Shown piece after piece: positions 33,466-42,699 of a stretch of 64,000 nt of DNA. Made by a program: the position numbers and the translations under genes. Below the pieces are notes generated by a model. The model made no database searches. It was not told the origin of the DNA and saw nothing but the letters and a program-made list of their open reading frames with translations. Origin of the DNA: Halopseudomonas laoshanensis (lineage in GTDB: Bacteria; Pseudomonadota; Gammaproteobacteria; Pseudomonadales; Pseudomonadaceae); NCBI RefSeq assembly GCF_008365385.1, contig NZ_QOVF01000001.1, forward strand, positions 620,001-684,000. Direction: 5' to 3'. The first letter of the stretch is position 1. Each line of letters begins with the position of its first letter.

Positions 33466-36183
33466 ATGACTGTAAGACGGTTTCCCTCCACTTGCTGGCT
33501 CCTTTTCACCAGTCTCATTCTGAGCTGTCTATTAGCGTCGCCCGCCATGGCGTCGGTTACCGATTTGTTGAATGCGGCCACCAGCGATGGACAGGAGGTG
33601 AGTGCCAGCGAAGAATCCGATGACCAGAAGGAATCCGAAGAGTCTACAGAGGAACCTCCGCCTGAGCCGTCCGCCAATCCGGTCCAGCCAATATTGGAGG
33701 CGGAGCCAGATCAGTTTTTGGAGAGTGATTTTTCGACGTCAGAGTCAGGTGATGCTCCCCAGCAAATTCAGATTTTGCGCGAGTCATTGAATAACCGTCA
33801 GGCTGCATTGGACGGCAGCCGCCGGCGGCTGGCTCATGCCCAGACTTTGCTGGAACGACTGGATAACGAGTACCGCAGTTTCGAGTTGCGGCTTGAGAAG
33901 GCTGGGTTGAACCTGACCGTGGACTATGCCCGTCTACTGCGCCAACGACTGGATCGGCTCAATAGCCAGACCATTGCTGTAGAGCTGACCGATGGCATCA
34001 GCGCCCGATTGTCAGCCGCCCGTGAAGAGCAGCTGCGTCTAGAGGAGTATGAGGCGATCAGCGATAACGATGCCCAAGAGGACTCTTCACAGGTACGCCA
34101 GGAGCTGATTACTCAGCTTCACGGTGTTGTCACAGAACACATCGATGTTCTCAACGAGTATTACAACACCGTGACCGAGCTACGGACACGTTTCGATGCC
34201 TACCAGCAGCTGCTTCAACAGCGCCTATTCTGGCTACCAAGCTCCGACCGGGTGGGTCCTGACACCGTCATTGATTTGTATCAGGGCAGCATTTGGTTTG
34301 TATCGAATTTTCATCTGGATGCCCTGACCGACGCCGTGCGTCATTCCTTTGCCGAAAGAACCATTCGTATACTGGTGGTACTGGCCGCGCTGATATTCCT
34401 GTTGGCGCGGCGCCGAGTCTTGCGGCAGAAGTTGGTGGATTGCGGGCAAGACGTAGGCAACGTGGGCCGTGATCGCATGGCCGCCACTTTCACCGCAGGG
34501 GGTGTGAGTTTTATCCTCGCATTACCTGGGGTCCTGGTACTCTTGCTCGCAGCACTGCTGCTCAGGGAAGGCAACAGTTTCTTCGCTGCCTTATCCTCCG
34601 GTTTCAGCTCGGCCGCCTTTGTCACATTGCTCCTGGAGTCGCTGCGCTCGGTAGCCCGTAGGGACGGGTTAGGTGAGCGTCACTTCAAATGGAATGGTCC
34701 GTCGCTGGCGGCTATTCGGCGTCAAATTCCGATACTGTTAGCGGTGCTTACTCCGGTAGTGATCGTCCTGCCAACAATGGACGCGCAGGAGGGAGCCGCT
34801 TTCGATGACAGTCTTGGGCGATTACTGTTCATAACCACTTCGGTGGCAATGGCCTGGTTCGCTTGGCGGGTGACGAGGGCTGTACTGCACGCTGCGCTCG
34901 ACCGCAAATTCCTGAAAAGCGCGCAAGTGCTCGCCGTCGCTACGCCCTTGGCGCTCGCCGTAGCAGCCCTTGGGGGCTATTACTATACGGCGGTCCAGTT
35001 GCAAGGGCTGATGTTCATCAGCATCTGCTGGGTAGCCTTCGTAATTTTGCTGTACTACCTGTGTCTTCGCGGCTTGGCCGTGCGCGAGCGACGCATGACC
35101 CTCAAACGGCTGCGGGAACAACGCATTGCCGAACGCAAGATGGCTGAAGCCCGCGAAGCTGCGGAGAATTCCGGCGAGGGCGTCCCCGTTGCTTTCGATA
35201 TGCCCGAAATGGACCTGGAAGACATCAGTCAGCAAAGTAAATCACTGATACGCATACTGGCGGTGACCCTTGCGCTTTATGTGCTGTGGGGCTTCTGGGC
35301 CGACGTCATTCCCGCTCTACAGATATTCGATAACATCACCCTGTGGAGCATCGGTGGCGAAGCGGAGGGCGAGACTTCAGTGGCCATCACCCTGGGTGAT
35401 CTGATGTTGGCATTACTGGCCGGCGTTGGCACTCTGCTGGCCGTTCGCAACCTGCCGGGTACTCTGGAGGTGATGGTGTTGAGTCGAGTCAATCTGGAGC
35501 CTGGCTCTGGGTACGCGATCACGACACTGGTTACCTACATCATTGTGTTCATTGGTGTGATCACGGCACTGGCCGTCATCGGCGTGCAGTGGTCCGAGCT
35601 GCAGTGGCTGATCGCTGCCCTGGGGGTGGGGTTGGGGTTCGGGTTGCAGGAGATTGTTGCCAACTTTGTTTCCGGCATCATCCTGCTGTTCGAACGCCCC
35701 ATTCGCGTGGGCGACACGGTGACTATCGGCGGAACAACTGGCACTGTGTCCCGTATCCGCATTCGGGCTACCACTCTGGTGGACTGGGATCGCAAGGAGC
35801 AGATTATTCCCAACAAGACCTTTGTGACCCAGGATCTGACCAACTGGACTCTCACCGATCCAATTACCCGCGTGATCATTCAGGTGATGGCGGCGTACGG
35901 CTCGGATGTGGACAAGGTTCGGGATCTGCTGCAGGAAGTCGCGGAAAATAACGAAAGGGTTCTGAACGACCCGGCCCCGGCAGTCTTTTGCGTGGGCCTG
36001 GGCGAGCGCGGAATCAATTTCGAAGTACGGGTATTTGTGCAAGACCTTCTGGACTTCATGCCCCTCTCACATGAGCTGCATTCGGCCGTCACCCGCGCGT
36101 TCAAAGAAGCCGAGATGGAAATTCCCTTTCCTCAGCAGGATATTCATATTCGCAGTGTGCCCATGCCCAAGAGCGCGTCCTGA
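33466..36183 (+). CDS. Large MscS/MscK-type mechanosensitive channel
   Basis: Inner-membrane tension-gated channel of 905 residues. A signal peptide (TCWLLFTSLILSCLLASPAMA) is followed by an acidic linker about 28-85 and a periplasmic coiled-coil region (ILRESLNNRQAALDGSRRRL and following). About ten hydrophobic helices lie from residue 300 on. The MscS pore helix reads WLIAALGVGLGFGLQEIVAN, and the beta-domain contains ERPIRVGDTVTIGGTTGTV. The start at 33466 begins the signal peptide, and the upstream frame is excluded. The architecture is that of MscK (KefA) rather than plain MscS. It protects against hypo-osmotic shock and may be ion-modulated. Confidence 0.92.
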   Translation: MTVRRFPSTCWLLFTSLILSCLLASPAMASVTDLLNAATSDGQEVSASEESDDQKESEESTEEPPPEPSANPVQPILEAEPDQFLESDFSTSESGDAPQQIQILRESLNNRQAALDGSRRRLAHAQTLLERLDNEYRSFELRLEKAGLNLTVDYARLLRQRLDRLNSQTIAVELTDGISARLSAAREEQLRLEEYEAISDNDAQEDSSQVRQELITQLHGVVTEHIDVLNEYYNTVTELRTRFDAYQQLLQQRLFWLPSSDRVGPDTVIDLYQGSIWFVSNFHLDALTDAVRHSFAERTIRILVVLAALIFLLARRRVLRQKLVDCGQDVGNVGRDRMAATFTAGGVSFILALPGVLVLLLAALLLREGNSFFAALSSGFSSAAFVTLLLESLRSVARRDGLGERHFKWNGPSLAAIRRQIPILLAVLTPVVIVLPTMDAQEGAAFDDSLGRLLFITTSVAMAWFAWRVTRAVLHAALDRKFLKSAQVLAVATPLALAVAALGGYYYTAVQLQGLMFISICWVAFVILLYYLCLRGLAVRERRMTLKRLREQRIAERKMAEAREAAENSGEGVPVAFDMPEMDLEDISQQSKSLIRILAVTLALYVLWGFWADVIPALQIFDNITLWSIGGEAEGETSVAITLGDLMLALLAGVGTLLAVRNLPGTLEVMVLSRVNLEPGSGYAITTLVTYIIVFIGVITALAVIGVQWSELQWLIAALGVGLGFGLQEIVANFVSGIILLFERPIRVGDTVTIGGTTGTVSRIRIRATTLVDWDRKEQIIPNKTFVTQDLTNWTLTDPITRVIIQVMAAYGSDVDKVRDLLQEVAENNERVLNDPAPAVFCVGLGERGINFEVRVFVQDLLDFMPLSHELHSAVTRAFKEAEMEIPFPQQDIHIRSVPMPKSAS

Positions 36184-36422
36184 AGCAAGAGCGGCCGCAG
36201 TCCTTCAACGCGGATCAGCCAGCCAGACTGCCGTTGCCAGCTAGATCCTCCACCACCACGGACATTTCCTGACTCAATGGGCCAGGAACTACTGAAAAAG
36301 CCTGCTGGTCCATTGGGGCAGACAGCCTAGGGTGTCTTCGCGGCCAAGCAGATGAATGCTGACGTGTGCATCATGCCGACGACACCCGCTGTACCAACCT
36401 ATTCGATCCCGTAGGAGCGACC

Positions 36423-37799
36423 ATGTCGACCATCACTACTGTTAACCCCGCAACTGAAGAACAACTCCACACCTACGATGTCATGTCTGAACAGGAAGCC
36501 ACTGAGCGTTTGGAAGCCTGTCATGCTGCTTTTCTGGAATGGCGCCAACTGACTCCGCAGGACCGGGCGCCATACTTGACGAAAATTGCGCAAAAGCTGC
36601 GTGACAATGCTGATGAACTGGCTGCATTAATGACCAGTGAAACCGGCAAGCTGCTGAAGGACGGCCGCGTTGAAGTCGAACTCTGTGCGGCTCTGTTCGA
36701 ATACGCCGCCAAGAACGGCCCCGAGTTGCTGGCCGATGAAGAGCGTGAGCAGGGGCTTAGCGGCAAGCGTGGCATCGTCAGCTATCAGCCCATCGGTGTG
36801 ATCTATTCGATTCAGCCCTGGAACTTTCCTTGCTACCAGGTGGTTCGAGTGCTGGCCGCAAACCTGATGGCGGGCAATGGCTGTGTACTCAAGCATGCCA
36901 GCATCTGCACCGGATCAGGCCTGCGCCTGCGCGAATTATGTATTGAAGCTGGCCTGCCCGAAAATCTGTTTCAGGTCGTCGTGATCGGCCACGACACCAG
37001 CGACAAGTTGATCGCCCACCCCAAGGTCCGCGGCGTTACGATGACCGGCAGCGACGGAGCAGGTCGACACATTGGCGCGACGGCAGCCAAAGCGCTAAAG
37101 AAAACGGTACTTGAACTGGGATCCAACGACGCCTACCTGGTACTTGACGATGCCGACATTGAAACGGCGGTGAAATATTCAGTGATGGGCCGGCTATACA
37201 ACAATGGCGAGACCTGTGTGTCTGCCAAGCGGTTCATCGTCACGGAAAAGGTCTATGACGCCTTTGTTGAAGCCTTCGTGGCTCAGATGAAAGCCATTAC
37301 CATGGGTGACCCCACGAGCAAGGACACACAACTGGGTCCGCTTTCCAGCCAGGACCAATTCGATACGGTCAAAGAGCAGGTCGAGAGTAGTGTCGCAAAG
37401 GGTGCGAAAGTCCTCTGCGGTGGTGAGGTGCCCGACCGCAAGGGTGCTTATTATCCTGCAACCGTGTTGACGGAGGTCACTCCCGGAATGCCGGCCTATG
37501 ACGATGAAATCTTCGGGCCTGTTGCGGCAGTCATCCGCGCCAAAGATGATGAAGATGCCATGCGACTGGCGAACGATAGTCGCTACGGCCTGGGTGGCGG
37601 GATTTTCTGCAAGGATGAGGAGCGCGCCATCAAGCTGGCCCGTGATCACTTCGATACGGGCATGATTCGTATCAACTCATTCGGCGCTGCGGATCCGAAT
37701 ATGCCCTTTGGCGGGGTCAAGGATTCCGGATACGGACGCGAACACGGCGGCTTCGGCATGAAAGAATTCGTCAACGTAAAGGCGATTTTCCTGCCATGA
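36423..37799 (+). CDS. NAD(P)-dependent aldehyde dehydrogenase, succinate-semialdehyde-like
   Basis: Aldehyde dehydrogenase of 458 residues. VNPATEEQLHTYDVMSE opens the protein, then IGVIYSIQPWNFPCYQVVRV (oxyanion Asn), VLKHASICTGSGLRL, the general-base region KKTVLELGSNDAYLVLDDAD, and the catalytic cysteine in NNGETCVSAKRFIV. PFGGVKDSGYGREHG is near the C-terminus. This fits the succinate-semialdehyde subgroup, with LGSND in place of the common LGGN/S. The true substrate is not certain. The start at 36423 follows GGAGCGACC. The stop overlaps the CIA30 gene by 4 bp. Confidence 0.92.
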   Translation: MSTITTVNPATEEQLHTYDVMSEQEATERLEACHAAFLEWRQLTPQDRAPYLTKIAQKLRDNADELAALMTSETGKLLKDGRVEVELCAALFEYAAKNGPELLADEEREQGLSGKRGIVSYQPIGVIYSIQPWNFPCYQVVRVLAANLMAGNGCVLKHASICTGSGLRLRELCIEAGLPENLFQVVVIGHDTSDKLIAHPKVRGVTMTGSDGAGRHIGATAAKALKKTVLELGSNDAYLVLDDADIETAVKYSVMGRLYNNGETCVSAKRFIVTEKVYDAFVEAFVAQMKAITMGDPTSKDTQLGPLSSQDQFDTVKEQVESSVAKGAKVLCGGEVPDRKGAYYPATVLTEVTPGMPAYDDEIFGPVAAVIRAKDDEDAMRLANDSRYGLGGGIFCKDEERAIKLARDHFDTGMIRINSFGAADPNMPFGGVKDSGYGREHGGFGMKEFVNVKAIFLP

Positions 37800-38293
37800 G
37801 CACCCGGGTAGCCGATATTTACCAAGCACGTCAGGGCGAGCGATCGCCCTGGACTGCTATCACCGATCAGGTGATGGGCGGGGTCTCGACGGCGGAGCTG
37901 CAGCAGTGCGAACGCCATGGCTCGGCTTGTACTTGTCTGTCTGGCCGCACAAGTCTTGAGAATAACGGCGGCTTTATTCAGATGAAGCTGGAGATCGAGC
38001 CGAGTTGGTCCTGCGGCGAGTACGCGGGCTTCTTTATCGAGCTATGCGGCCCGGCACATGACTACAATCTGAACGTCAAGACCACGCAGTTGGACAAGCC
38101 CTGGCAATCCTTTCGCTGCACTTTGACGGTGGAGCCGCAATGGAAGCGGTTTGTTGTGCCCTATAGCGAACTGCAAGCCCATCGCACAGACAAGGATCTG
38201 GATCCTGCAACAATCCGCAGCGTAGCGGTAATCGCTATTGGCGAGGCGTTCGATGTGGATGTCTGTGTTCGGCGGTTTGGTTTTTACCGCTAA
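37796..38293 (+). CDS. CIA30-family protein coupled to the aldehyde dehydrogenase
   Basis: Protein of 165 residues of the CIA30 family, named after the complex I assembly factor. Signs are SPWTAITDQVMGGVSTAELQ, the sandwich strands GFIQMKLEIE, FFIELCGPAHDYNLNVKTTQ, PWQSFRCTLTVEPQWKRFVVPYSEL and ATIRSVAVIAIGEAFDVDVCV. Bacterial members are not linked to complex I assembly and their role is unknown. The ATG overlaps the aldehyde dehydrogenase stop, so they are translationally coupled, which is a specific hint of shared function. A hairpin follows at 38296. Confidence 0.85.
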   Translation: MSTRVADIYQARQGERSPWTAITDQVMGGVSTAELQQCERHGSACTCLSGRTSLENNGGFIQMKLEIEPSWSCGEYAGFFIELCGPAHDYNLNVKTTQLDKPWQSFRCTLTVEPQWKRFVVPYSELQAHRTDKDLDPATIRSVAVIAIGEAFDVDVCVRRFGFYR

Positions 38294-38295
38294 GT

Positions 38296-38323
38296 CTACA
38301 CACCCTCCTTTTAGGGGGTGTAG
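38296..38323. terminator. Hairpin after the CIA30 gene
   Basis: CTACACACCC pairs with GGGTGTAG apart from a bulge, across a CTTTTAG-type loop. It lies two bases after the CIA30 stop and ends the aldehyde dehydrogenase-CIA30 transcript. Confidence 0.55.
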
Positions 38324-38421
38324 TTCTCCCCAGTAAGAGTCTGTCTCGATCTAGGCAATAGAGTGACAATGCCTGTCTCACGCTTGCGCAGCTAACTTAA
38401 GTGAGCACTCGGAGCTGTCAC

Positions 38422-39585
38422 ATGACGAAACTGGGCCTTTTCCTGTTTATCGGATTTGCCGGCATGCTGGGGGGCTGCTCCACAGGGTCGTCACAGTTCT
38501 CAAGTAGCCGGATGGACTACAACCAGGCTTTGCAGGAGACCGAGCAGAAAGAGTTGCTGCTGAATATTGTTCGCCTTCGATACAACGAACCACCTGCCTT
38601 CCTTCAAGTCACCGGGATTTCATCACAGTTCGAATTTACATCTGAACTGCTGATTGGCGGGGAGACCGACGGGGATGGACGCCTTGAGGTATTCAGTCCG
38701 GAAGCAGCCATCAGCTTTTCTTCCAGCCCCACGGTGACTTTTTCGCCGCAGCAAGAGAAGGAGTTTACCCGGCAGATCATGGCGCCAGTCGGTCCGGAAA
38801 CGCTCTATCGATTAATTGAATATGGCTGGGGACTGGAACGTGTGTTTGGGCTGATGGTTCGTAGAATCAACGACGTTGGCACGCCGGTCGGATTGGAGCG
38901 CGAGGCACTTGAGGTGCCTACCGAGCAGTTGGACGTTTTCAGGAAACTTGGGTTGTGGCAGCGCACGCACCAACTGGAACTCGCGCTGGTTTCGCGCTCT
39001 GTCGGTGTCCTGGACGGCTACTTCATCCACGAGTTGGGCCTTGATGATCTCACAGCGCTGCGAGAGAAAGGCTACGGGCTAATTCGTGAAGAGGACGGCT
39101 ACACGCTGACTGAGGAAAAAGAAAGTCTGGAGCTCATTGTCAGTGCGCCCCTTGCCGGTTCAGCGGATTGGTTGTCTCTGGCAGATAGGCTGAATCTTGA
39201 TGGGCAAGCGGGAACCTATAGGATCGATCCTATGCGCAACAGCCAGCAGAACAGTTTTCAGCTGACTGTGGCTTTGCGATCTCCGCTTGAAATGATGGCT
39301 TTCCTTTCAAGAGGCGTGTCGATTCCTGCTTCCCATCACACTGATAGAGTTGCTCCCGACTGGCCGATCCCCGACGGACTCGAGTTCTTTCACGTACACG
39401 CCAGCCAGCAAAAGCCAAGTGACGTCTACCTCGCAGTTGAACATTTGGGAACCTGGTTTTATATCCCCAAGGATGATCTTGAATCACGTCGAACGCTTGG
39501 CCTGATGTCTTCACTGATCCGGCAAGAGGTGCAAGCCGGTGGGGCGGAGAATCTGCCGGTTCTGACGCTTCCGGTAGGTCGTTGA
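38422..39585 (+). CDS. Lipoprotein of unknown function
   Basis: Unrecognised 387-residue lipoprotein. The signal peptide and lipobox are LFLFIGFAGMLGGC, with anchored Cys at residue 17, and the next residues Ser-Thr suggest outer-membrane sorting. The mature protein opens with a charged helix DYNQALQETEQKELLLNIVRLRY and has strands and loops such as PPAFLQVTGISSQFEFTSEL. No known domain was found. The ATG at 38422 follows a GGAG site. It stands alone after the CIA30 operon terminator and before a gap with the 37-residue ORF. Confidence 0.72.
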   Translation: MTKLGLFLFIGFAGMLGGCSTGSSQFSSSRMDYNQALQETEQKELLLNIVRLRYNEPPAFLQVTGISSQFEFTSELLIGGETDGDGRLEVFSPEAAISFSSSPTVTFSPQQEKEFTRQIMAPVGPETLYRLIEYGWGLERVFGLMVRRINDVGTPVGLEREALEVPTEQLDVFRKLGLWQRTHQLELALVSRSVGVLDGYFIHELGLDDLTALREKGYGLIREEDGYTLTEEKESLELIVSAPLAGSADWLSLADRLNLDGQAGTYRIDPMRNSQQNSFQLTVALRSPLEMMAFLSRGVSIPASHHTDRVAPDWPIPDGLEFFHVHASQQKPSDVYLAVEHLGTWFYIPKDDLESRRTLGLMSSLIRQEVQAGGAENLPVLTLPVGR

Positions 39586-39823
39586 ACGCAGTTTTCGCGC
39601 CGTAACATGTCTGCTGAACCGGTGACGCATCATACCTAGCACCCGTGCCCTATAGTATTTGAGACTGGTCGCTTATCAACTGTCATTCTGACATGGGTGA
39701 TCCTGCCTCGCGTTGATCAATAACCCGTCTTATCCAAAAGCGACATGCCTGTTCTATCGACGCGTTTGTGAATTATCTACGTTGTTATCTCCGGAGCCGA
39801 CGGTTCCTAAATGGGAGAGCATC

Positions 39824-39937
39824 ATGATCACGATTGCTCAAACTAGATCATCCGGCGCAGTCATTGTCCTCGCCGTTAGCGTTTGGGTTGCGTCTATTTT
39901 TATGGTCTCTCCCGCTGCAGAAAGGAGTGCGACATGA
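39824..39937 (+). CDS. Small 37-residue membrane peptide coupled to the secreted hydrolase
   Basis: A short gene with GGAG before its ATG. The product is [20 protein letters not shown], then [17 protein letters not shown], with one hydrophobic segment. Its stop TGA overlaps the ATG of the following hydrolase, whose AAGGAG lies inside the end of this ORF, so it looks like a coupling leader. No homology can be claimed. The upstream 39586-39823 gap may hold the promoter, and I see no clear site in it. Confidence 0.45.
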   Translation: MITIAQTRSSGAVIVLAVSVWVASIFMVSPAAERSAT

Positions 39938-40863
39938 GAACCCCCAACCGTACCATTGCCGCGGCTTTGTTAGCAGTACTGCTGCCAATTACTTCACAAC
40001 TTGCTGCAGCACCCAGTAGCGAGCGCACAGAAAGCACTATTACCACCCAAGACGGCGTCGAGATCTACTTCAAGGACTGGGGCCCGAAAGACGGCGAAGT
40101 TGTTGTCTTCAGCCACGGCTGGCCATTGAACTCGGACAGCTGGGAGTCGCAGATGCAGTTTCTGGCAGACAACGGTTACCGCACCATCGCCCATGATCGC
40201 CGCGGTCACGGACGTTCCAGCCAGCCCTGGGAAGGCAACGATATGGACCACTACGCCGATGACCTGGCTGCAGTGGTGAACACGTTGAAACTGCAGGATG
40301 TCACTCTGGTGGGATTTTCTACCGGAGGCGGTGAGGTAGCTCGCTACATCGGCCGTCACGGTACAGGCCTGGTCAAGAAGGCAGCGTTGGTGAGCGCCGT
40401 GCCACCGCTGATGCTGAAAACCGATGACAATCCTGGCGGACTGCCCATTGAGGTTTTTGATGGGCTGCGCGAGGCATCGCTGGAGAACCGTTCACAGCTT
40501 TATCTCGACATCGCTTCCGGTCCGTTCTTTGGCTTCAATCGTGCCGACGCGAAGTCGTCCGAGGGCCTGATTCAGTCTTTCTGGCGGCAGGGCATGCTGG
40601 CTGGTGCCAAGAATACTTATGACTCCATCGCTGCATTTTCTGCGACCGACTTCCGCCAAGACCTAGCCAAGTTCGATGTGCCGACGCTGGTCATACATGG
40701 AGACGACGACCAGATCGTGCCGATTGACGGTTCCGGGAAAGCTTCTGCAGCCCTGATCGAGAATGCGGAGCTGCTGATATACGAAGGTGCACCCCATGGC
40801 TTGGCGGACACTCACAAGGATCGATTGAATCAAGACCTTTTGACCTTCCTGCGCAAAGAGTGA
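39934..40863 (+). CDS. Exported chloroperoxidase-like alpha/beta hydrolase
   Basis: Alpha/beta hydrolase of the cofactor-free haloperoxidase/esterase group, 309 residues. A signal peptide ([21 protein letters not shown]) makes it periplasmic, unlike its paralogue at 47822. [19 protein letters not shown] is the oxyanion motif, the nucleophile Ser is in [15 protein letters not shown], and [14 protein letters not shown] and the His of [12 protein letters not shown] complete the triad. Such enzymes hydrolyse esters or perform perhydrolysis, and halogenation is not their natural job. It is followed by a terminator at 40878. Its substrate is unknown. Confidence 0.9.
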   Translation: MRTPNRTIAAALLAVLLPITSQLAAAPSSERTESTITTQDGVEIYFKDWGPKDGEVVVFSHGWPLNSDSWESQMQFLADNGYRTIAHDRRGHGRSSQPWEGNDMDHYADDLAAVVNTLKLQDVTLVGFSTGGGEVARYIGRHGTGLVKKAALVSAVPPLMLKTDDNPGGLPIEVFDGLREASLENRSQLYLDIASGPFFGFNRADAKSSEGLIQSFWRQGMLAGAKNTYDSIAAFSATDFRQDLAKFDVPTLVIHGDDDQIVPIDGSGKASAALIENAELLIYEGAPHGLADTHKDRLNQDLLTFLRKE

Positions 40864-40877
40864 ATGCAGGGTACGAC

Positions 40878-40907
40878 AGCGGCCGTTGAAACACGGCCGC
40901 TTTCTTG
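40878..40907 (+). terminator. Rho-independent terminator after the exported hydrolase
   Basis: AGCGGCCGT-TGAAAC-ACGGCCGCT forms a 9-bp perfect stem with a 6-base loop, followed by TTCTT. It lies 15 bp after the hydrolase stop. Confidence 0.75.
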
Positions 40908-41135
40908 CTGACCGTGATTAGTAGGCCACTGGACCCTGCAAGGCGTCTGAAGGCCGGTCTTGCTCCTTCGATATCAACTCGCCGTTCCCCGTTAGGCGAC
41001 AGTGTTTGACGGTCTTGGGTACTACCGGGCCTAGGGTAGACGCAGGACACTCCTTTACAGGAGACGTAGCCCCTGGCGGATCTCTTAACCGAAAACCAAA
41101 CCCACCTACGATGGCAACATATAGAGGATGTACTT

Positions 41136-41789
41136 ATGACTTTTCGTAATGGCCTGGCGTCTCTTCTTCGCCCTGAAGACTCTGTGCTGGTGCTGATTGA
41201 CCACCAGCCTTACCAGCTCGCGAATCTGAACAGCCACGAACCGACGATGGTAATTAACAATTCGGCGGCCCTGGCCAAGACTGCAAAAGCCTTCAATGTT
41301 CCGACCATCCTGACGAGTGTGGTCGCTGCCCAGGGCGGCAACATCTTTCCTCAGATCACGGATGTATTTCCCGGGCAGGAAATCATCGACCGCACTTTCA
41401 TCAACACTTGGGAAGACAAGCCGACAGTGGACGCGGTCAAGGCAACCGGCCGCAAGCAACTGATCATTGCTGGTCTTTGGACCGAAATCTGTGTCGCTAT
41501 GCCGGCTATCCAGGCTGCTGGCGAGGGCTGGGACGTTACTGTCATCACGGATGCGTCTGGCGGTACGTCGGTAGAGGCTCACGAAGTCGGCATACAGCGC
41601 ATGATTGCGGCCGGCGTGAACATGATGACCTGGATGGCATTGGCGTCCGAATGGCAGCGAGACTGGGCGCGGACCGAGCACCTTGACGGAATACTCGAGG
41701 TCATGAGGCAGCATGGCGGTGGCAGCAGTATTGCGTATATGTGGGAGCAGCAGTTGCTCAATACGCCGGTGCCTGCCAGCGCGGGTTAA
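41136..41789 (+). CDS. YcaC-like isochorismatase-family hydrolase
   Basis: Cysteine hydrolase of 217 residues. SVLVLIDHQPYQLANLNS carries the catalytic Asp, and KQLIIAGLWTEICVAMPAIQA carries the nucleophile Cys in TEICV. VITDASGGTSVEAHEVGIQRM completes the fold with the cis-peptide region. The pattern fits the YcaC subgroup of the isochorismatase superfamily. The substrate is not known, and YcaC proteins are octameric. A paralogue is at 54103-54789. The 228-bp region upstream has a short hairpin (CTCCT-TTAC-AGGAG at 41051-41064) and no other evident site. Confidence 0.9.
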   Translation: MTFRNGLASLLRPEDSVLVLIDHQPYQLANLNSHEPTMVINNSAALAKTAKAFNVPTILTSVVAAQGGNIFPQITDVFPGQEIIDRTFINTWEDKPTVDAVKATGRKQLIIAGLWTEICVAMPAIQAAGEGWDVTVITDASGGTSVEAHEVGIQRMIAAGVNMMTWMALASEWQRDWARTEHLDGILEVMRQHGGGSSIAYMWEQQLLNTPVPASAG

Positions 41790-41873
41790 TCCAGGCGGGG
41801 ATGACGAGGCTTCTCCGCGACCCTTCGCGAGACAACGCGTGATTATTCGAGTCTCGTCATCCTTTTGTGACAA

Positions 41874-41908
41874 GCGATCATGCCATTGGTTGTGACCGCA
41901 GCTGGCCC
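41874..41908 (+). repeat. 35-bp duplicated promoter element copy 1
   Basis: It matches 47677-47711 in the same orientation at 30 of 35 positions and ends in GTGAYCGCAGCTGGCCC. The inner part is an imperfect inverted repeat with GCGRTCA half-sites. It ends 29 bp before the start of the MoaF/SnoaL-like gene, so it lies in the promoter area. Confidence 0.65.
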
Positions 41909-41937
41909 GGTTGGGCTTTAATCTAGAGGGGCATGAA

Positions 41938-42651
41938 ATGTCCATAGATAGTTTCCCTGTTGGCTTGGAAATGCATGTTTCCTATCCAAAGCTTCAGGTC
42001 ATTCTGACGCTACTGTCTTTGACACACTTGAAATTCGAGATCAAGGAGGGGCCATTTGCCCGAGTCGAGACGGTCGCTATACAGGTCGTGCCACTTGGCA
42101 ACAACCTCTTCGCAGTAAGCTGGCAGGAGCATGATGGTGCGACGGTGATGAACCTTCAGGACTATGATCGGGGTCTGATTCACTCCTACGCCACCTTACC
42201 TGACGGTGAGTTTTTGAGGATGACTGGATCACTCACGGTCAAAGGTCCCGCGGATCTTATTACTGATGAGCGACCGCATCGCAACAAGGCCTTGGTCCTT
42301 GAAGCGATGACATCACTTTTCCAACGCCATGATGTCTCTGCGGTAGAGCGCCTCTATGCAGCAGATTACATTCAGCATAATCCAACCATTCCCCAAGGCC
42401 GCGAAGCTTTGCAAGCGCTCGTCGCTAGCCTGTCGCCTGACGTCTATTACGAGCCCGGCCGTATGATCGCCGAAGGCGATTACGTCGCCATACATGGACG
42501 TATCCGTGGCTGGGCGGAAGCACCCCAGATAGTGGTCGATATTTTCCGGGTTGATGGCGGCAAGCTGGCTGAACACTGGGATGTGTTACAGGAAGAAGTG
42601 CTGGCAGCGGAGGCCGCCGGTCAGGTCTCGATGTTCGAGCCCCGCAACTGA
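41938..42651 (+). CDS. MoaF-like plus SnoaL-like fusion protein
   Basis: Protein of 237 residues that appears to join two domains. Residues 1-105 (PKLQVILTLLSLTHLKFEIK, GPFARVETVAIQVV, NLFAVSWQEHDGATVMNLQD) resemble the MoaF-like lipocalin-type fold. Residues 115-230 (NKALVLEAMTSLFQRHDVSA, YAADYIQHNPTIPQGREALQ, VHGRIRGWAEAPQIVVDIFR, HWDVLQ) are a SnoaL-like NTF2-type domain. SnoaL members include cyclases and small-molecule isomerases. The pocket ligand is unknown. It is followed after 48 bp by a TPP-enzyme gene on the same strand, and a 35-bp element shared with another gene lies upstream. Confidence 0.75.
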   Translation: MSIDSFPVGLEMHVSYPKLQVILTLLSLTHLKFEIKEGPFARVETVAIQVVPLGNNLFAVSWQEHDGATVMNLQDYDRGLIHSYATLPDGEFLRMTGSLTVKGPADLITDERPHRNKALVLEAMTSLFQRHDVSAVERLYAADYIQHNPTIPQGREALQALVASLSPDVYYEPGRMIAEGDYVAIHGRIRGWAEAPQIVVDIFRVDGGKLAEHWDVLQEEVLAAEAAGQVSMFEPRN

Positions 42652-42660
42652 TTTGCATTT

Positions 42661-42678
42661 GGCCAGATCGTGCTGGCC
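42661..42678. terminator. Small hairpin before the TPP-enzyme gene
   Basis: GGCCAG-ATCGTG-CTGGCC forms a 6-bp stem between the MoaF/SnoaL-like and TPP-enzyme genes. There is no T-run. It could be an attenuator or mRNA-processing hairpin. Confidence 0.4.
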
Positions 42679-42699
42679 TGAGCTTAGGAGAACTTCATC

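Noticed and set aside
39713-39823. N-terminal extension of the 37-residue peptide from an upstream ATG
   Set aside because: The upstream part has no membrane or family feature, and the ATG at 39824 has a better ribosome site.
41106-41945. Open frame of 279 codons on the minus strand opposite the YcaC-like gene
   Set aside because: The plus-strand gene has the catalytic motif and a clear start. The antisense frame lacks any family pattern.
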